In this document: positions 35,817-44,218 of the stretch, one piece after another
Layout of the letters: each line of letters opens with the position of its first letter
Numbering within the stretch: position 1 is the first letter of the stretch
Source: UBA5066 sp046331465
GTDB taxonomy: Bacteria; Acidobacteriota; Thermoanaerobaculia; UBA5066
Assembly: GCA_046331465.1 (NCBI GenBank)
Contig: JAXLQV010000003.1
Span: 1 to 64,000, forward strand
Length of the DNA stretch: 64,000 bases
Reading direction: 5' to 3'
The notes under the pieces: model-generated
Told to the model about the DNA's origin: nothing
What the model saw: only the letters and a program-made list of their open reading frames with translations
Databases searched by the model: none
Program-made: the position numbers and the translations under genes

Positions 35817-35862
35817 CTGAGTCGATCCCCGACGCTCGCCTCGCGGCGCGCGCGAGCCACCG

Positions 35863-37584
35863 CTAGGACTCCGGGGCCGATCGCAGCTCGTCGCTCCAGA
35901 GGAGCTCGCGGAGGAGGTGCGTCCGCGTGATCGATCCTCCCGCGAGGGCCCGGATCGCGCTTGCGAACCCCTCCTCGTCGGCGGCCCGCCCGAGGACGAC
36001 CTCGTAGGCCCGCTCCACGAATGCCGCATCGTCGAAGGAGGTCGCCTCCGCGAGGAGCGCGCGGGCGGCGCCCGCCTCGCCCGGGAACGACTCGCGCGAG
36101 AAGGCGAAGCCCGCTGGCGGAGGCGCGAGGACGCGCGCCAGCAGCTCGGCGGCCCGCGCCTCCGGAACGGGCGCCGGGATCGGCCGGGAGTCGAGAACGC
36201 TTGCGAGCGCGTGAAGGAGCGTCGAGAGGTGCGTTCCGCCCGCCGAGAGGCCTCGCGCCAGCTCCTCGACGGCCGCTCCTTCCGGTGCCCAGCCGGTGGT
36301 CCAGAGGAGCGCGAGACGGGCCTGCTCCTCCGCGGGGAGCGGGGCGAGCGCCTCGGCTGCCGCCTGGACGAGGGCGGCGTACGAGGCCACGCGCGGCGCC
36401 GCGCCGCTCCGCCCTGCGACGCCCTCCTCGAGACCGGCGACGCGGTACCACGGCATCGGCGCCGGCTCGCCGGAGACGACGAGCGAGACCCCGGCGAGGG
36501 CCGACCCGAGGTCCTCGAACCAGGAGAGGTTCTCGGCCACGAGGTCGATCTCGATGCGGTACGCCCCCGGCTCGAGCGGGAGCGCCGCCGCGAGGTCGAT
36601 CTCCGCAGAGCCGCCGGGCGGCACGTCCGAGGTGAGCGCGGTCCGGCACCAGACCCACTCCACCTCCTCGTCGCCCCGGAAGAGATGCGCGCCGAGCGCG
36701 ACGCGCCCCGTCGCGTCCTCGCCCCCCCGCGCGCTCCACGCGCTCCGGCCGGTGTTCGTCGCCCGCACCGAGAGCGTCGGCGCCTCTCCGAGCCGGCAGG
36801 ATCGCGGCGCCGACGTCACCTCGAGCCGCGCCGCGAGGTCGGGGAGGACGTGGGCGCCGGAGCCGGCCCGCTTCCGGCAGGCGAAGACGGCCCGGTCGCC
36901 CGGCGTCGCCACGCAGCGGACCTCGTCGAACCCGGCGTCCCCGAGCATCGACGCCATCGCCCCGACCGACGGCACGAACCAGTTGAAGACGGCCTCCTTG
37001 GCGTCGGGGGAGTTCTTGACGTAGCCGATCGGGTGGAGGTCCCGCGTCAGCCGCCCCGTGACGTAGGGAAAGGGGCCGGCCGGGAGGAGCTCGGGCAGGA
37101 GGACCGCCGTCTCGAGGACGAGGAGGTCTCGCGTGACCGAGTGAAGCCGCTCGAGCCCCTGGACGAGGTGTTTCAGGTGATAGACGAGCCCGAGCGCGAG
37201 CGTCACGTCGAAGACCCCGACCGTCTCCGGCGAGAGGTCGTAGACCGACATCCGCCGGAACTCCATCGGGAGGCCGAGGGCCCGCGCGACGAACGAGGCC
37301 TGCCTCACCTCGCGGCGCTGCGCGTCGATGCCGAGGACCCGCGCGGCGCCCCGCCGCTTCGCCTCGACCGAGTAGAAGCCCGCGTTGCACCCGACGTCGA
37401 GGACCGAGAGTCCCGAGAGGTCCTCCGGGAGCGCGGTCGAGACGACGGCCCAGGTCGGGAGGGGATGATCGTCGGCCTCGCCCGCGACGCTCCTCTCCTT
37501 CGTCACGACGCCGTCCCCGAGGTCGATCCGGTGGAACCAGGGCTTCAGCCTCTCGACGCCGGCCCGCTTTTCGTCGGGTGTCAT
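35863..37584 (-). CDS. SAM-dependent methyltransferase with Ig-like and DUF4214-like C-terminal regions
   Basis: A 573-residue protein. The N-terminal ~250 residues are a class I methyltransferase related to the CmoB/Methyltransf_9 type: VLDVGCNAGFYSVEAKRRGA (SAM motif), GVFDVTLALGLVYHL, and ETAVLLPE. A beta-sandwich domain follows (about 265-385, similar to Wzt-type ligand-binding modules), then an Ala-rich helical stretch. The C-terminus resembles DUF4214 (FVERAYEVVLGRAADEEGF, LRELLWSDELRSA). DUF4214 is common in surface-polysaccharide and secretion-linked proteins, so the enzyme may modify a glycan or its lipid carrier rather than tRNA (inference). AAGGAGG precedes the ATG at 37584. It is divergent from the VWA gene. 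Confidence 0.8.
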   Translation of the reverse strand: MTPDEKRAGVERLKPWFHRIDLGDGVVTKERSVAGEADDHPLPTWAVVSTALPEDLSGLSVLDVGCNAGFYSVEAKRRGAARVLGIDAQRREVRQASFVARALGLPMEFRRMSVYDLSPETVGVFDVTLALGLVYHLKHLVQGLERLHSVTRDLLVLETAVLLPELLPAGPFPYVTGRLTRDLHPIGYVKNSPDAKEAVFNWFVPSVGAMASMLGDAGFDEVRCVATPGDRAVFACRKRAGSGAHVLPDLAARLEVTSAPRSCRLGEAPTLSVRATNTGRSAWSARGGEDATGRVALGAHLFRGDEEVEWVWCRTALTSDVPPGGSAEIDLAAALPLEPGAYRIEIDLVAENLSWFEDLGSALAGVSLVVSGEPAPMPWYRVAGLEEGVAGRSGAAPRVASYAALVQAAAEALAPLPAEEQARLALLWTTGWAPEGAAVEELARGLSAGGTHLSTLLHALASVLDSRPIPAPVPEARAAELLARVLAPPPAGFAFSRESFPGEAGAARALLAEATSFDDAAFVERAYEVVLGRAADEEGFASAIRALAGGSITRTHLLRELLWSDELRSAPES

Positions 37585-37707
37585 CGCCCCTCCTTGGCGG
37601 GGCGCGTCCGGGGTCTCGCCCACCGCCACCTCGAAAGAGTGCGCTCCGGGGCGTTCGTCCCACGTGGAAAGTCCGCTCCGGCGCCCGGGACGTAGGATCT
37701 TCCGGAT

Positions 37708-38796
37708 ATGGACGTCCGCTACGAGGAGCTGCCTCTCGACCTCCTGCGGTCGCTCTTCACGTTCGAGGAGCTGAGGAAGCTCTTCCTCGACCTCGTCACC
37801 CGGCTCGGGGGCGACGTCGAGGAGGCGCTCGACGTCATGCGGCGCCTTCAGGAGAGGGGGATCCTCGACCCGAACCTCGACCTCGAGTCCTTCCTCGCGG
37901 CGCTCGAGGAGGAGGGGATCGTCGGGCGCGACGCGAACGGCGCGCTCACCCTCGCCGCGGCGGGCGAGCGGCAGATCCGGCGGGCCGCGTTCGAGGAGAT
38001 CTTCACGTCGCTCCAGAAGTCGGGCGGCGGCCTCCACGCGCTCCCCCGCGCCGGCACCGGGACCGAGCTCCTCGAGGAGACGCGCCCCTGGGAGTTCGGA
38101 GACGACCTCGCGCGCCTCGACGGCATCCGGACCGTGACGAACGCCGCCCGGCGAGACCCGGAGGCGCTCGCGATCGCGCCGGAGGACTTCGAGGTCCACG
38201 AGGTCGAGCACCAGTCCGCCTGCGCGACGGCGATCGCGATCGACATCTCCCACTCGATGGTCCTCTACGGCGAGGACCGCTTCACGCCCGCCAAGAAGGT
38301 CGCCCTCGCGCTCACCGAGCTGATCCTCTCGAAGTACCCGAAGGACACGATCGACGTCGTCCTCTTCGGCGACGACGCCGTGCAGGTGCCGATCGACTCG
38401 CTCTCGAAGGCGCAGGTCGGCCCGCACCACACGAACACGAAGGCGGGGATCGCCCTCTGCCGCGGCCTCCTCCAGGCGCGCCGGTCGCGGAACCGCCAGC
38501 TCTTCCTCGTCACCGACGGCAAGCCGTCGTGCATCCGGGAGAACGGGAAGCTCTACAAGAACCCGTTCGGCCTCGACCTGAAGATCGTGAACCGGACGCT
38601 CGACGAGGCGGAGCGCTGCCGCCGCGAGGGGATCCAGCTGACGACGTTCATGCTCGCGACCGACCCCGGCCTCGTCGACTTCGTCGACACGCTGACGAAG
38701 GTCGCCCACGGGCGCGCCTACTACGCCGCCGGGGGCGACCTCGCGACGTTCGTCTTCCGCGACTACATCCGGAACCGGCGCAAGCTGTTCCGGTAG
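37708..38796 (+). CDS. VWA-domain protein, likely partner of the MoxR-like ATPase
   Basis: A 362-residue cytoplasmic protein. A helical N-terminal part (about 1-165) precedes a C-terminal von Willebrand A domain with intact metal-ion site: DISHS (179-183), the Thr in NTKAGIALC, and VTDG. VWA proteins of this type work with MoxR/Mg-chelatase-like AAA+ ATPases, which are usually encoded just upstream. Here the most similar ATPase gene ends at 27973, 9.7 kb away on the same strand. The gene itself looks complete and has its own ATG with no overlapping neighbour. The client protein is unknown. Confidence 0.88.
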   Translation: MDVRYEELPLDLLRSLFTFEELRKLFLDLVTRLGGDVEEALDVMRRLQERGILDPNLDLESFLAALEEEGIVGRDANGALTLAAAGERQIRRAAFEEIFTSLQKSGGGLHALPRAGTGTELLEETRPWEFGDDLARLDGIRTVTNAARRDPEALAIAPEDFEVHEVEHQSACATAIAIDISHSMVLYGEDRFTPAKKVALALTELILSKYPKDTIDVVLFGDDAVQVPIDSLSKAQVGPHHTNTKAGIALCRGLLQARRSRNRQLFLVTDGKPSCIRENGKLYKNPFGLDLKIVNRTLDEAERCRREGIQLTTFMLATDPGLVDFVDTLTKVAHGRAYYAAGGDLATFVFRDYIRNRRKLFR

Positions 38797-38829
38797 GAGG
38801 CGCCGGAACGGCCCGGAGCCCCGCGGCGG

Positions 38830-39519
38830 TCAGGAGTGGAGCACGCGGCCCCGGAGCGCGAGGAGTCCCGCAGCGAGGACCGACAGCGCGCTCAGGGCGA
38901 GCCCCCAGGGGCCGAGCGCCGGGATCACCTGGGCCGTGGCCGCGCCGGCAATCGAGAACTCCCCGATCGCGAACCCGTCCGCCGCGCCTCCCTTGGTGAT
39001 CGTGACCGTCGAGATCGTCTCGCCGGCGGTGGTGTAGAAGCCGAAGCCCGTCGCCCCCGAGGAGAAGTTGACGACGATCGGACCGGACGTCGTGCCGTCG
39101 TTCGTCACGGCTTCGATCGTCGGCGAGAGGTTGTTCGGCTCCGCGTAGAACCCGAAGGCCGTCGTCCCCGGCGGGAGCGTGAGCGTGCACGTCGCCGCGA
39201 CGCCCGTGAAGAAGACCGGGCCCGTGTAGCCGTGGCTCCAGCTGCCCCATCCCCCGGACGGCACGGTGCGCTTCGAGAGCGAGACCGACGACGTCAGGCT
39301 CCCGGAGATCGGGGAGCCCGGGATCACCGTGACGTCCGTGAAATTGGCGATCGCGGCCTGCTGCGCCACGTCGAACGCCGTCACCGCGGTCGGCCCGACG
39401 GCGCCCGTCGGCGCCCCGGTCCCGAGGTTCTGGAAGACCACCGCCCCGCGGGCGGGCGAAGCGCCGAGAGACACGAAGGCCACGATGAGCAAAATCGAGC
39501 GGTTGGTTAGTCTTGCCAT
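38830..39519 (-). CDS. Secreted protein with IPTL-CTERM sorting signal
   Basis: A 229-residue exported protein. Signal peptide of about 25 residues (ILLIVAFVSLGASPARGA). The main part is a beta-rich domain with TAFGFYAEP and ATGFGFYTTAGE, a repeated pattern seen in many PEP-CTERM-like proteins. The C-terminus reads IPALGPWGLALSALSVLAAG and then LRGR: a short motif, a membrane helix and a basic tail, as in IPTL-CTERM proteins sorted by exosortase-like enzymes. No exosortase gene is in the window. The ATG at 39519 is preferred because it starts at the signal peptide. The function on the cell surface is unknown. Confidence 0.85.
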   Translation of the reverse strand: MARLTNRSILLIVAFVSLGASPARGAVVFQNLGTGAPTGAVGPTAVTAFDVAQQAAIANFTDVTVIPGSPISGSLTSSVSLSKRTVPSGGWGSWSHGYTGPVFFTGVAATCTLTLPPGTTAFGFYAEPNNLSPTIEAVTNDGTTSGPIVVNFSSGATGFGFYTTAGETISTVTITKGGAADGFAIGEFSIAGAATAQVIPALGPWGLALSALSVLAAGLLALRGRVLHS

Positions 39520-39630
39520 CTTCCGTGCCTCTCTTCTCCCCGACTCCGGGTCCAGGGCAATGACGGCCAAGATGGGCACCCGTGGAGCCGTTCGTCAAGG
39601 GAGCCCGCCCCCGCGGGGCCGTCTTCGCCC

Positions 39631-40485
39631 TCAGCCCTGCAGCAGGAACGGCACGGTCCGCGAGGCGAGAGGCGCCGGGAGGCGGCGCGCGATCGTCCGG
39701 CGGAGCTCCTCGGGCGTCCCGCGGAGCGTCAGGTGCGTCAGGACGAGCACCTCGTTCGCGAAGAGGTCGGCCCGCTCCGCGACGTCGTCGAGGTGGAGGT
39801 GGCCGTAGTTCCGGGCGCGCGGGACGTCCTCCGGCTCGACGAAGGAGCACTCGAGGAGGAAGACCTTCGCCTCGAACGCCTCGCGCGGCGCGGTCGCGAA
39901 GAACTCGACCCCGGTGTCGCCCGAGAAGGCGACGAGCGGCCGCGGCGTGCGCCTCGTCAGCTCCTCGCCGCGCCCGATCGCCTCGCGGATCTCCTCCTCG
40001 GGCCTCCCCTGCCACTCGGGCACGAGACGGCGGCGGACCTCCGAGGCGACGAAGCCGAGCGCCGGGACGCGGTGCTCGGCGCGGAACGCGGCGACGGCGA
40101 GGTCCTTCCGGAGGTCGACCGAGGCGCCGGGCGCCAGCCCCTCGACGGAGACGTGGTACCCGACTCCCTCCAGCCGCTCGTGGAGGGCGAGGATCTCGCG
40201 CCACGGGGCGACGACTCCCGGGTCGGTGAAGACGCGAGCGAGCGGGAGGCGGAGGAGGCGCCGCTGCGACGCCCAGTAGGCGAGGCCCCCCGCGTGGTCG
40301 AGGTGGGCGTGGGAGAGGAAGAGGCTCGGCGCGGGGACGACGTCGGCCGGGCCGCGGCCGACGTCGAACGCGAGGTCGAGGGACGGCACGTGGAACCAGG
40401 TCTCCCGCCCCGCGATCGAGACCCCGCGGAGCGGGATCCCGGCCAGCGTCATCGACAGGGGCGCCCAGCGGTCGCGCTCGCTCAC
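39631..40485 (-). CDS. MBL-fold metallo-hydrolase (RNase Z-like)
   Basis: A 284-residue metallo-beta-lactamase-fold hydrolase. The zinc site motif SHAHLDHAGG lies near 59-68, with further ligands in AEHRVP, FSGDTGVEF and NYGHLHLDDV. This arrangement fits the RNase Z / ElaC-related subfamily, which includes 3' tRNA processing enzymes and phosphodiesterases. The flexible arm typical of true RNase Z is not evident, so the substrate is uncertain. The upstream 90 bases separate it from the divergent MglA-like gene. Confidence 0.84.
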   Translation of the reverse strand: MSERDRWAPLSMTLAGIPLRGVSIAGRETWFHVPSLDLAFDVGRGPADVVPAPSLFLSHAHLDHAGGLAYWASQRRLLRLPLARVFTDPGVVAPWREILALHERLEGVGYHVSVEGLAPGASVDLRKDLAVAAFRAEHRVPALGFVASEVRRRLVPEWQGRPEEEIREAIGRGEELTRRTPRPLVAFSGDTGVEFFATAPREAFEAKVFLLECSFVEPEDVPRARNYGHLHLDDVAERADLFANEVLVLTHLTLRGTPEELRRTIARRLPAPLASRTVPFLLQG

Positions 40486-40575
40486 CCGGTCAGGATACCG
40501 CCCCGTGAAGCGCCGCCGGCCGGCCTATACTGCCCTTCCGAAGCCCGACCCGAACACGACGAGCGGGGGAACCGA

Positions 40576-42480
40576 ATGGTCCTCTTCAATCACTCGACCC
40601 GCGAGCTGACGGCGAAGATCGTCTACTACGGCCCCGGTCTCTGCGGGAAGACGACGAACCTCCGCCTCCTCCACGAGAAGCTCGACCCCGCCACGACGGG
40701 GCGTCTCCTCTCCCTTTCGACGGCGCAGGACCGGACTATCTACTTCGACCTCCTCCCGGTCGAGCTCGGCAACGTCAAGGGCTACACCGTGAGGTTCCAG
40801 CTCTGCACGGTGCCGGGGCAGGTCTTCTACAACGAGACGCGCAAGCTCGTCCTGAAGGGGGCCGACGGTATCGTCTTCGTCGTCGACTCGCAGTGGTCGA
40901 TGCTCTCCCACAACCTCGAGTCGTTCCAGAACCTGCGCGACAACATGCAGGAGCTCGGGCAGAGCTTCGACGAGGCGGCGGTCGTCATCCAGTACAACAA
41001 GCGCGACCTGCCGGGCGTCCTCTCCGTCCAGGCGCTCCAGGAGTCGCTCGGCTTCCAGGAGTTCCCGTTCGTCGAGTCGGTCGCGGCGGACGCGAAGGGG
41101 GTCGTCGAGACCTTCAAGCTCGTCTCGAAGCTGACGTTCGTCCAGCTCCTCAAGCGCCTCCAGCGCTCTCCCGACGGCGAGAAGCTCGGGCCCGACTGGG
41201 TCTCCCAGGCCCCGCCGAACTCGCAGCAGACGGCGCGCATCCCGGCCGTCGGCGCCGAGCTCCTCGCCCTCACGAGCACGGTCGGCCCGGCCCCCGCGCC
41301 GCCCGTCGAATCGCCCTTCGAGACGACCGGCTCCTGGCCGGGCCTCGCGAAGGGCGAGGTCTTCGGCGACACGACGATCCCGCCGTTCGTCGTCGAGCCG
41401 CCGCCGGAAGCGGAAGCGCCTCTCGGGCCGGTCCCGGAACCTTCCCCCGCGCCGGAGGCCGTGTCCGCCGCGGAGGCGGACGACACGCTCACCGAGCCTC
41501 CGCCCCCGCCCGAGCCGTTCGGCGCGCGCGAGCCGTTCGCCAAGCCCGAGCCCGAGCCGGTCGCCGTTCCCGAGCCGCTCGCGGCCCCCGCGGCCGAGGC
41601 GCCGCCGACGCCCGAGGCCCTGCCCGAGCCCGCGGCCGCCGCTCCGGAGCCGCCACCTCCTGCTCCCCCCCTCGAACCCCCTCCGCCTCCTCCCGCCGCC
41701 CCCGTCTGGGCCGAGGCTTTTGCCGGGCTCTCGGTCCGCCTCGACGAGATGGCCCGCCTGCGCGCAGAAGAATCGACGACCCTCTCCGCGCGACTCGATC
41801 AGATCGCCCGCCTCCGCGCCGAGGAGACCTCGGACCTCTCGGCGCGGCTCGAAGAGATGGCCCGCGCCCGGGCCGAGGAGAACGGCCGCCTCGAAGCGCT
41901 CGCCCGCGAGACCCGGGAGGCCGTCGCGGCCGTCCCCGACACGGTGAAGGAGGCGGTCGCCGCCGCCTCGCCCGCCCCCGCCGTCGACGCGGTGAAGGAG
42001 GCCCTCGCGGCCCTCGCCCCCGCCGCCGCCGTCAACGCCCTCCGCGAGGCGCTCGACGCCCACACCGCCGACGTGACCCCGAAGCTCCTCGAGCTCCTCA
42101 AGCAGATGAGCCGGCAGCGCGACGCCGCCTTCGAGCGCGAACGCGAGCAGGACGACGCGGCCCGCGACGCCGCCCGCCGGCACCGCGAGGAGATCCGCGG
42201 CGACGTCGAGCGCGCCGCCGCCCTAAACCGCGAGATCGTCGAGGGGCTCGTGGGGCACATCGACGGGCTGAAGTCGTCGCTCGACGCGAGGCTCGCCTCC
42301 CTCGAGGCCGCCGTCGCGCGGCTCGAGGGGTCCGATCGGCTCGACGAGCTGAAGCGCGAGACGGCCGAGGTGAGACGCCTCGTGGAGACGAAGCTCGACG
42401 AGGCCGGGGGGCAGAGCCGGAGGCTCTCCGGCTTCCTCCGCCGCGCCCTCGAGGAGCTCGAGCCGCCCGAGAAGGGCTGA
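40576..42480 (+). CDS. MglA-like small GTPase with long Pro/Ala linker and C-terminal coiled coil
   Basis: A 634-residue protein. The N-terminal ~195 residues are an MglA-type Ras-like GTPase: P-loop GPGLCGKT (19-26), a YTVRFQLCTVPGQVFYN switch region, VVDSQ, and NKRD (141-144). A ~175-residue Pro/Ala/Glu-rich low-complexity linker follows (about 235-380). The rest is a charged coiled coil with repeated units such as LSARLDQIARLRAEE. MglA sets cell polarity and drives gliding or type IV pilus reversal in Myxococcus. The tail is unusual, since plain MglA is about 195 residues. No MglB/roadblock partner is adjacent. The ATG at 40576 begins exactly at the conserved MVLFNHSTREL. Confidence 0.88.
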   Translation: MVLFNHSTRELTAKIVYYGPGLCGKTTNLRLLHEKLDPATTGRLLSLSTAQDRTIYFDLLPVELGNVKGYTVRFQLCTVPGQVFYNETRKLVLKGADGIVFVVDSQWSMLSHNLESFQNLRDNMQELGQSFDEAAVVIQYNKRDLPGVLSVQALQESLGFQEFPFVESVAADAKGVVETFKLVSKLTFVQLLKRLQRSPDGEKLGPDWVSQAPPNSQQTARIPAVGAELLALTSTVGPAPAPPVESPFETTGSWPGLAKGEVFGDTTIPPFVVEPPPEAEAPLGPVPEPSPAPEAVSAAEADDTLTEPPPPPEPFGAREPFAKPEPEPVAVPEPLAAPAAEAPPTPEALPEPAAAAPEPPPPAPPLEPPPPPPAAPVWAEAFAGLSVRLDEMARLRAEESTTLSARLDQIARLRAEETSDLSARLEEMARARAEENGRLEALARETREAVAAVPDTVKEAVAAASPAPAVDAVKEALAALAPAAAVNALREALDAHTADVTPKLLELLKQMSRQRDAAFEREREQDDAARDAARRHREEIRGDVERAAALNREIVEGLVGHIDGLKSSLDARLASLEAAVARLEGSDRLDELKRETAEVRRLVETKLDEAGGQSRRLSGFLRRALEELEPPEKG

Positions 42481-42490
42481 CGCCGGCGCG

Positions 42491-42865
42491 TCAGCCGTTC
42501 AGCTTCGCCTCGAACCGCCCGGCGCCACGGCCGTCGCCGAGCCACGCGCCGAGGCGCGCCTGGTGTTCCGGGTTCTCCCAGAGGAACTCCGCCCCGGCCT
42601 CGTAGACGAGGCTCCGCCCCGATGCCGCGCCCTTCGGGGCCGCCGCCGCGTGGCAGCGCGTGACCCGGATCGGCACCGAGAGCGCGTACCCGCCGAGGTC
42701 GACGTGGAAGGCGTAGGTCGAGCCGGGCCGGACCGCCGCGGACGGCTGGAAGCTGACGCCCGTCTCCGAGATGTCCCCGACCTGCACCTGGATCGTCGAC
42801 CGGATGACGCCTTCGGCCCCCTCCGGCGCGCGGACTCTCGGGGAACGTCGCCTTTCCGCCGTCAC
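42491..42865 (-). CDS. PilZ-domain protein
   Basis: A 124-residue PilZ protein; PilZ domains bind cyclic di-GMP. The two binding motifs are present: RRSPR (RxxxR) near the start and DISETGVSF (D/NxSxxG) about 30 residues later. The GTG at 42865 is chosen because GGAGGA lies just ahead; a TTG at 42913 would add 16 residues. No output domain is attached. A paralogue lies directly upstream on the same strand, and an MglA-like gene converges 10 bases away. It probably links cyclic di-GMP to motility or surface behaviour. Confidence 0.82.
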   Translation of the reverse strand: MTAERRRSPRVRAPEGAEGVIRSTIQVQVGDISETGVSFQPSAAVRPGSTYAFHVDLGGYALSVPIRVTRCHAAAAPKGAASGRSLVYEAGAEFLWENPEHQARLGAWLGDGRGAGRFEAKLNG

Positions 42866-42914
42866 GGGATCCTCCGTCCTTGGAACGATCCGGCGAATGC
42901 CGTCTCGCGTCAAG

Positions 42915-43265
42915 TCAGGAGTTGGCCGCGGCCTTCCTTTCCAGCCAGCGGCGGAGCGCCGCGGCGTCGCCCTCGTCCCGCCAGAGGAACTCGGCGCCGG
43001 CCTCCCAGCCGGCCTCGTCCCCGTCTCCGCCGTCGGCCGACAGGGCCTCGCAGCGCGTGATCCGGACCGGCGTCGCGAGGGAAAGGCCCCGGAGGAGCGC
43101 CGTCAGCGGGCAGATCGCTCCCGGGTCCAGGGAGGAGCGGAGGCCGAGGCGAATCCCCCCCGAGGAGATGTCGCGGACGTCGACCGGCAGAGCGCCCCTG
43201 ACGAGGGCGTTCGACCCGTCCTCCACGAGGTCCACGCGGAGGCTCCTGCGCCTCTCCCGGGTCAT
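42915..43265 (-). CDS. PilZ-domain protein (second copy)
   Basis: A 116-residue protein clearly related to the next gene. It has RRSLR and DISSGGIRL for cyclic di-GMP binding, and the same end (GAEFLWRDEGD, like GAEFLWENPEH in the neighbour), so the two are tandem duplicates that have diverged. The ATG at 43265 is preferred since translation upstream of it is not protein-like. It lies 68 bases after the era stop and may be read through from the era operon. Confidence 0.82.
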   Translation of the reverse strand: MTRERRRSLRVDLVEDGSNALVRGALPVDVRDISSGGIRLGLRSSLDPGAICPLTALLRGLSLATPVRITRCEALSADGGDGDEAGWEAGAEFLWRDEGDAAALRRWLERKAAANS

Positions 43266-43333
43266 CCACACCTCCCTCGGCTGCCCTACCGGGAAAGGTG
43301 GGCCCGCCGGGACTCTGGTCAAGGGTACGCGCG

Positions 43334-44218
43334 TCAGCTCGACAAGGTTCCGAGGAACCGTGGGTCCTCCCGCCAGCCGGGGCGGGCGACGACGTGGAGG
43401 TCGAGGAAGAACCGCCTCCCGAACGTCTTCTCGATCTCGAGCCGGGCGGCCGTCCCCGCGTCGCGGATGAGCTGCCCGCCGAGGCCGATGACGATCCGCT
43501 TGTGGTTCTCCTTGTCGACGACGAGCGTCGCCGTCACGCGCGTCAGGTTCTTCGTGTCGTCGAAGACCCACTCCTCCACGACGACGCCGAGGCCGTAGGG
43601 GATCTCCTCGCGCGTCCTCTCGAGGAACTTCTCGCGGATCAGCTCGGCGACGCGCGTCTTCTCGTCCGACGTCGTCACCGTCTCCGCGGGGAAGAGGTCC
43701 TCTCCTTCCGGCAGGTGCGAGAGGATCAGCTCCGCGAGCCCGGCGAGGCCGTCCCCCGTGACCGCCGAGACCGGGACGATCTCCTCGAAGAGGCCCGTCT
43801 CGTGGAGCGCCGCCATCCTCGGGAGGAGCTTCGGCTTGGCGACGAGGTCGACCTTGTTGAGGAGGGCGATCCGCGGCGGGCTCGCCTTGGCGACGAGCTC
43901 GAGGGCGTGGCGGTCCCCCGCCCCCTCCTTCTCGGCCGCGTCGATGACGAGGACGACGACGTCGACGTCGAGGATCGCCTCCATCGCCTCGTCGACCATC
44001 GCGCGGTTCAGGCGGTGGAGCGGCTTGTGGAGCCCCGGCGTGTCGACGAAGACGACCTGGCCGTCGGGGCGGTTCAGGATGCCGAGGACGCGCCGGCGCG
44101 TCGTCTGAGGCTTGTCGGAGACGATCGCGACCTTCGTCCCGACGAGCGCGTTCACGAGCGTCGACTTCCCCGCGTTCGGCCGCCCCGCAACTGCGACGGT
44201 CCCGGCGCGGCGGCTCAC
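43334..44218 (-). CDS. era: GTPase Era
   Basis: An essential GTPase for 16S rRNA maturation and 30S assembly. The 294-residue protein has G1 GRPNAGKST (12-20), switch regions with QTTRRRVLGI, DTPG, NKVD, and a C-terminal KH domain (EEIPYGLGVVVEEW, VIGLGGQLIRDAGTAARLEIEKTFG). The size is normal. The GTG start at 44218 overlaps the corC stop (GTGA), so it is coupled to the phoH-ybeY-corC run, a conserved neighbourhood in many bacteria. It acts in the cytoplasm on the small ribosomal subunit. Confidence 0.96.
   Translation of the reverse strand: MSRRAGTVAVAGRPNAGKSTLVNALVGTKVAIVSDKPQTTRRRVLGILNRPDGQVVFVDTPGLHKPLHRLNRAMVDEAMEAILDVDVVVLVIDAAEKEGAGDRHALELVAKASPPRIALLNKVDLVAKPKLLPRMAALHETGLFEEIVPVSAVTGDGLAGLAELILSHLPEGEDLFPAETVTTSDEKTRVAELIREKFLERTREEIPYGLGVVVEEWVFDDTKNLTRVTATLVVDKENHKRIVIGLGGQLIRDAGTAARLEIEKTFGRRFFLDLHVVARPGWREDPRFLGTLSS

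Larger units (their letters stand above)
34271..35821. repeat. 5-bp target-site duplication CTGAG flanking the IS element
   Basis: CTGAG occurs at 34271-34275 and again at 35817-35821, directly outside the two terminal inverted repeats. The left copy includes the TGA stop of the membrane-protein gene. This size is normal for the IS1380 family. Confidence 0.9.

Noticed and set aside
40525..42183. A 552-codon frame antisense to the MglA-like gene
   Set aside because: Gly/Arg-rich shadow of the Pro/Ala linker; the GTPase frame has all conserved motifs.
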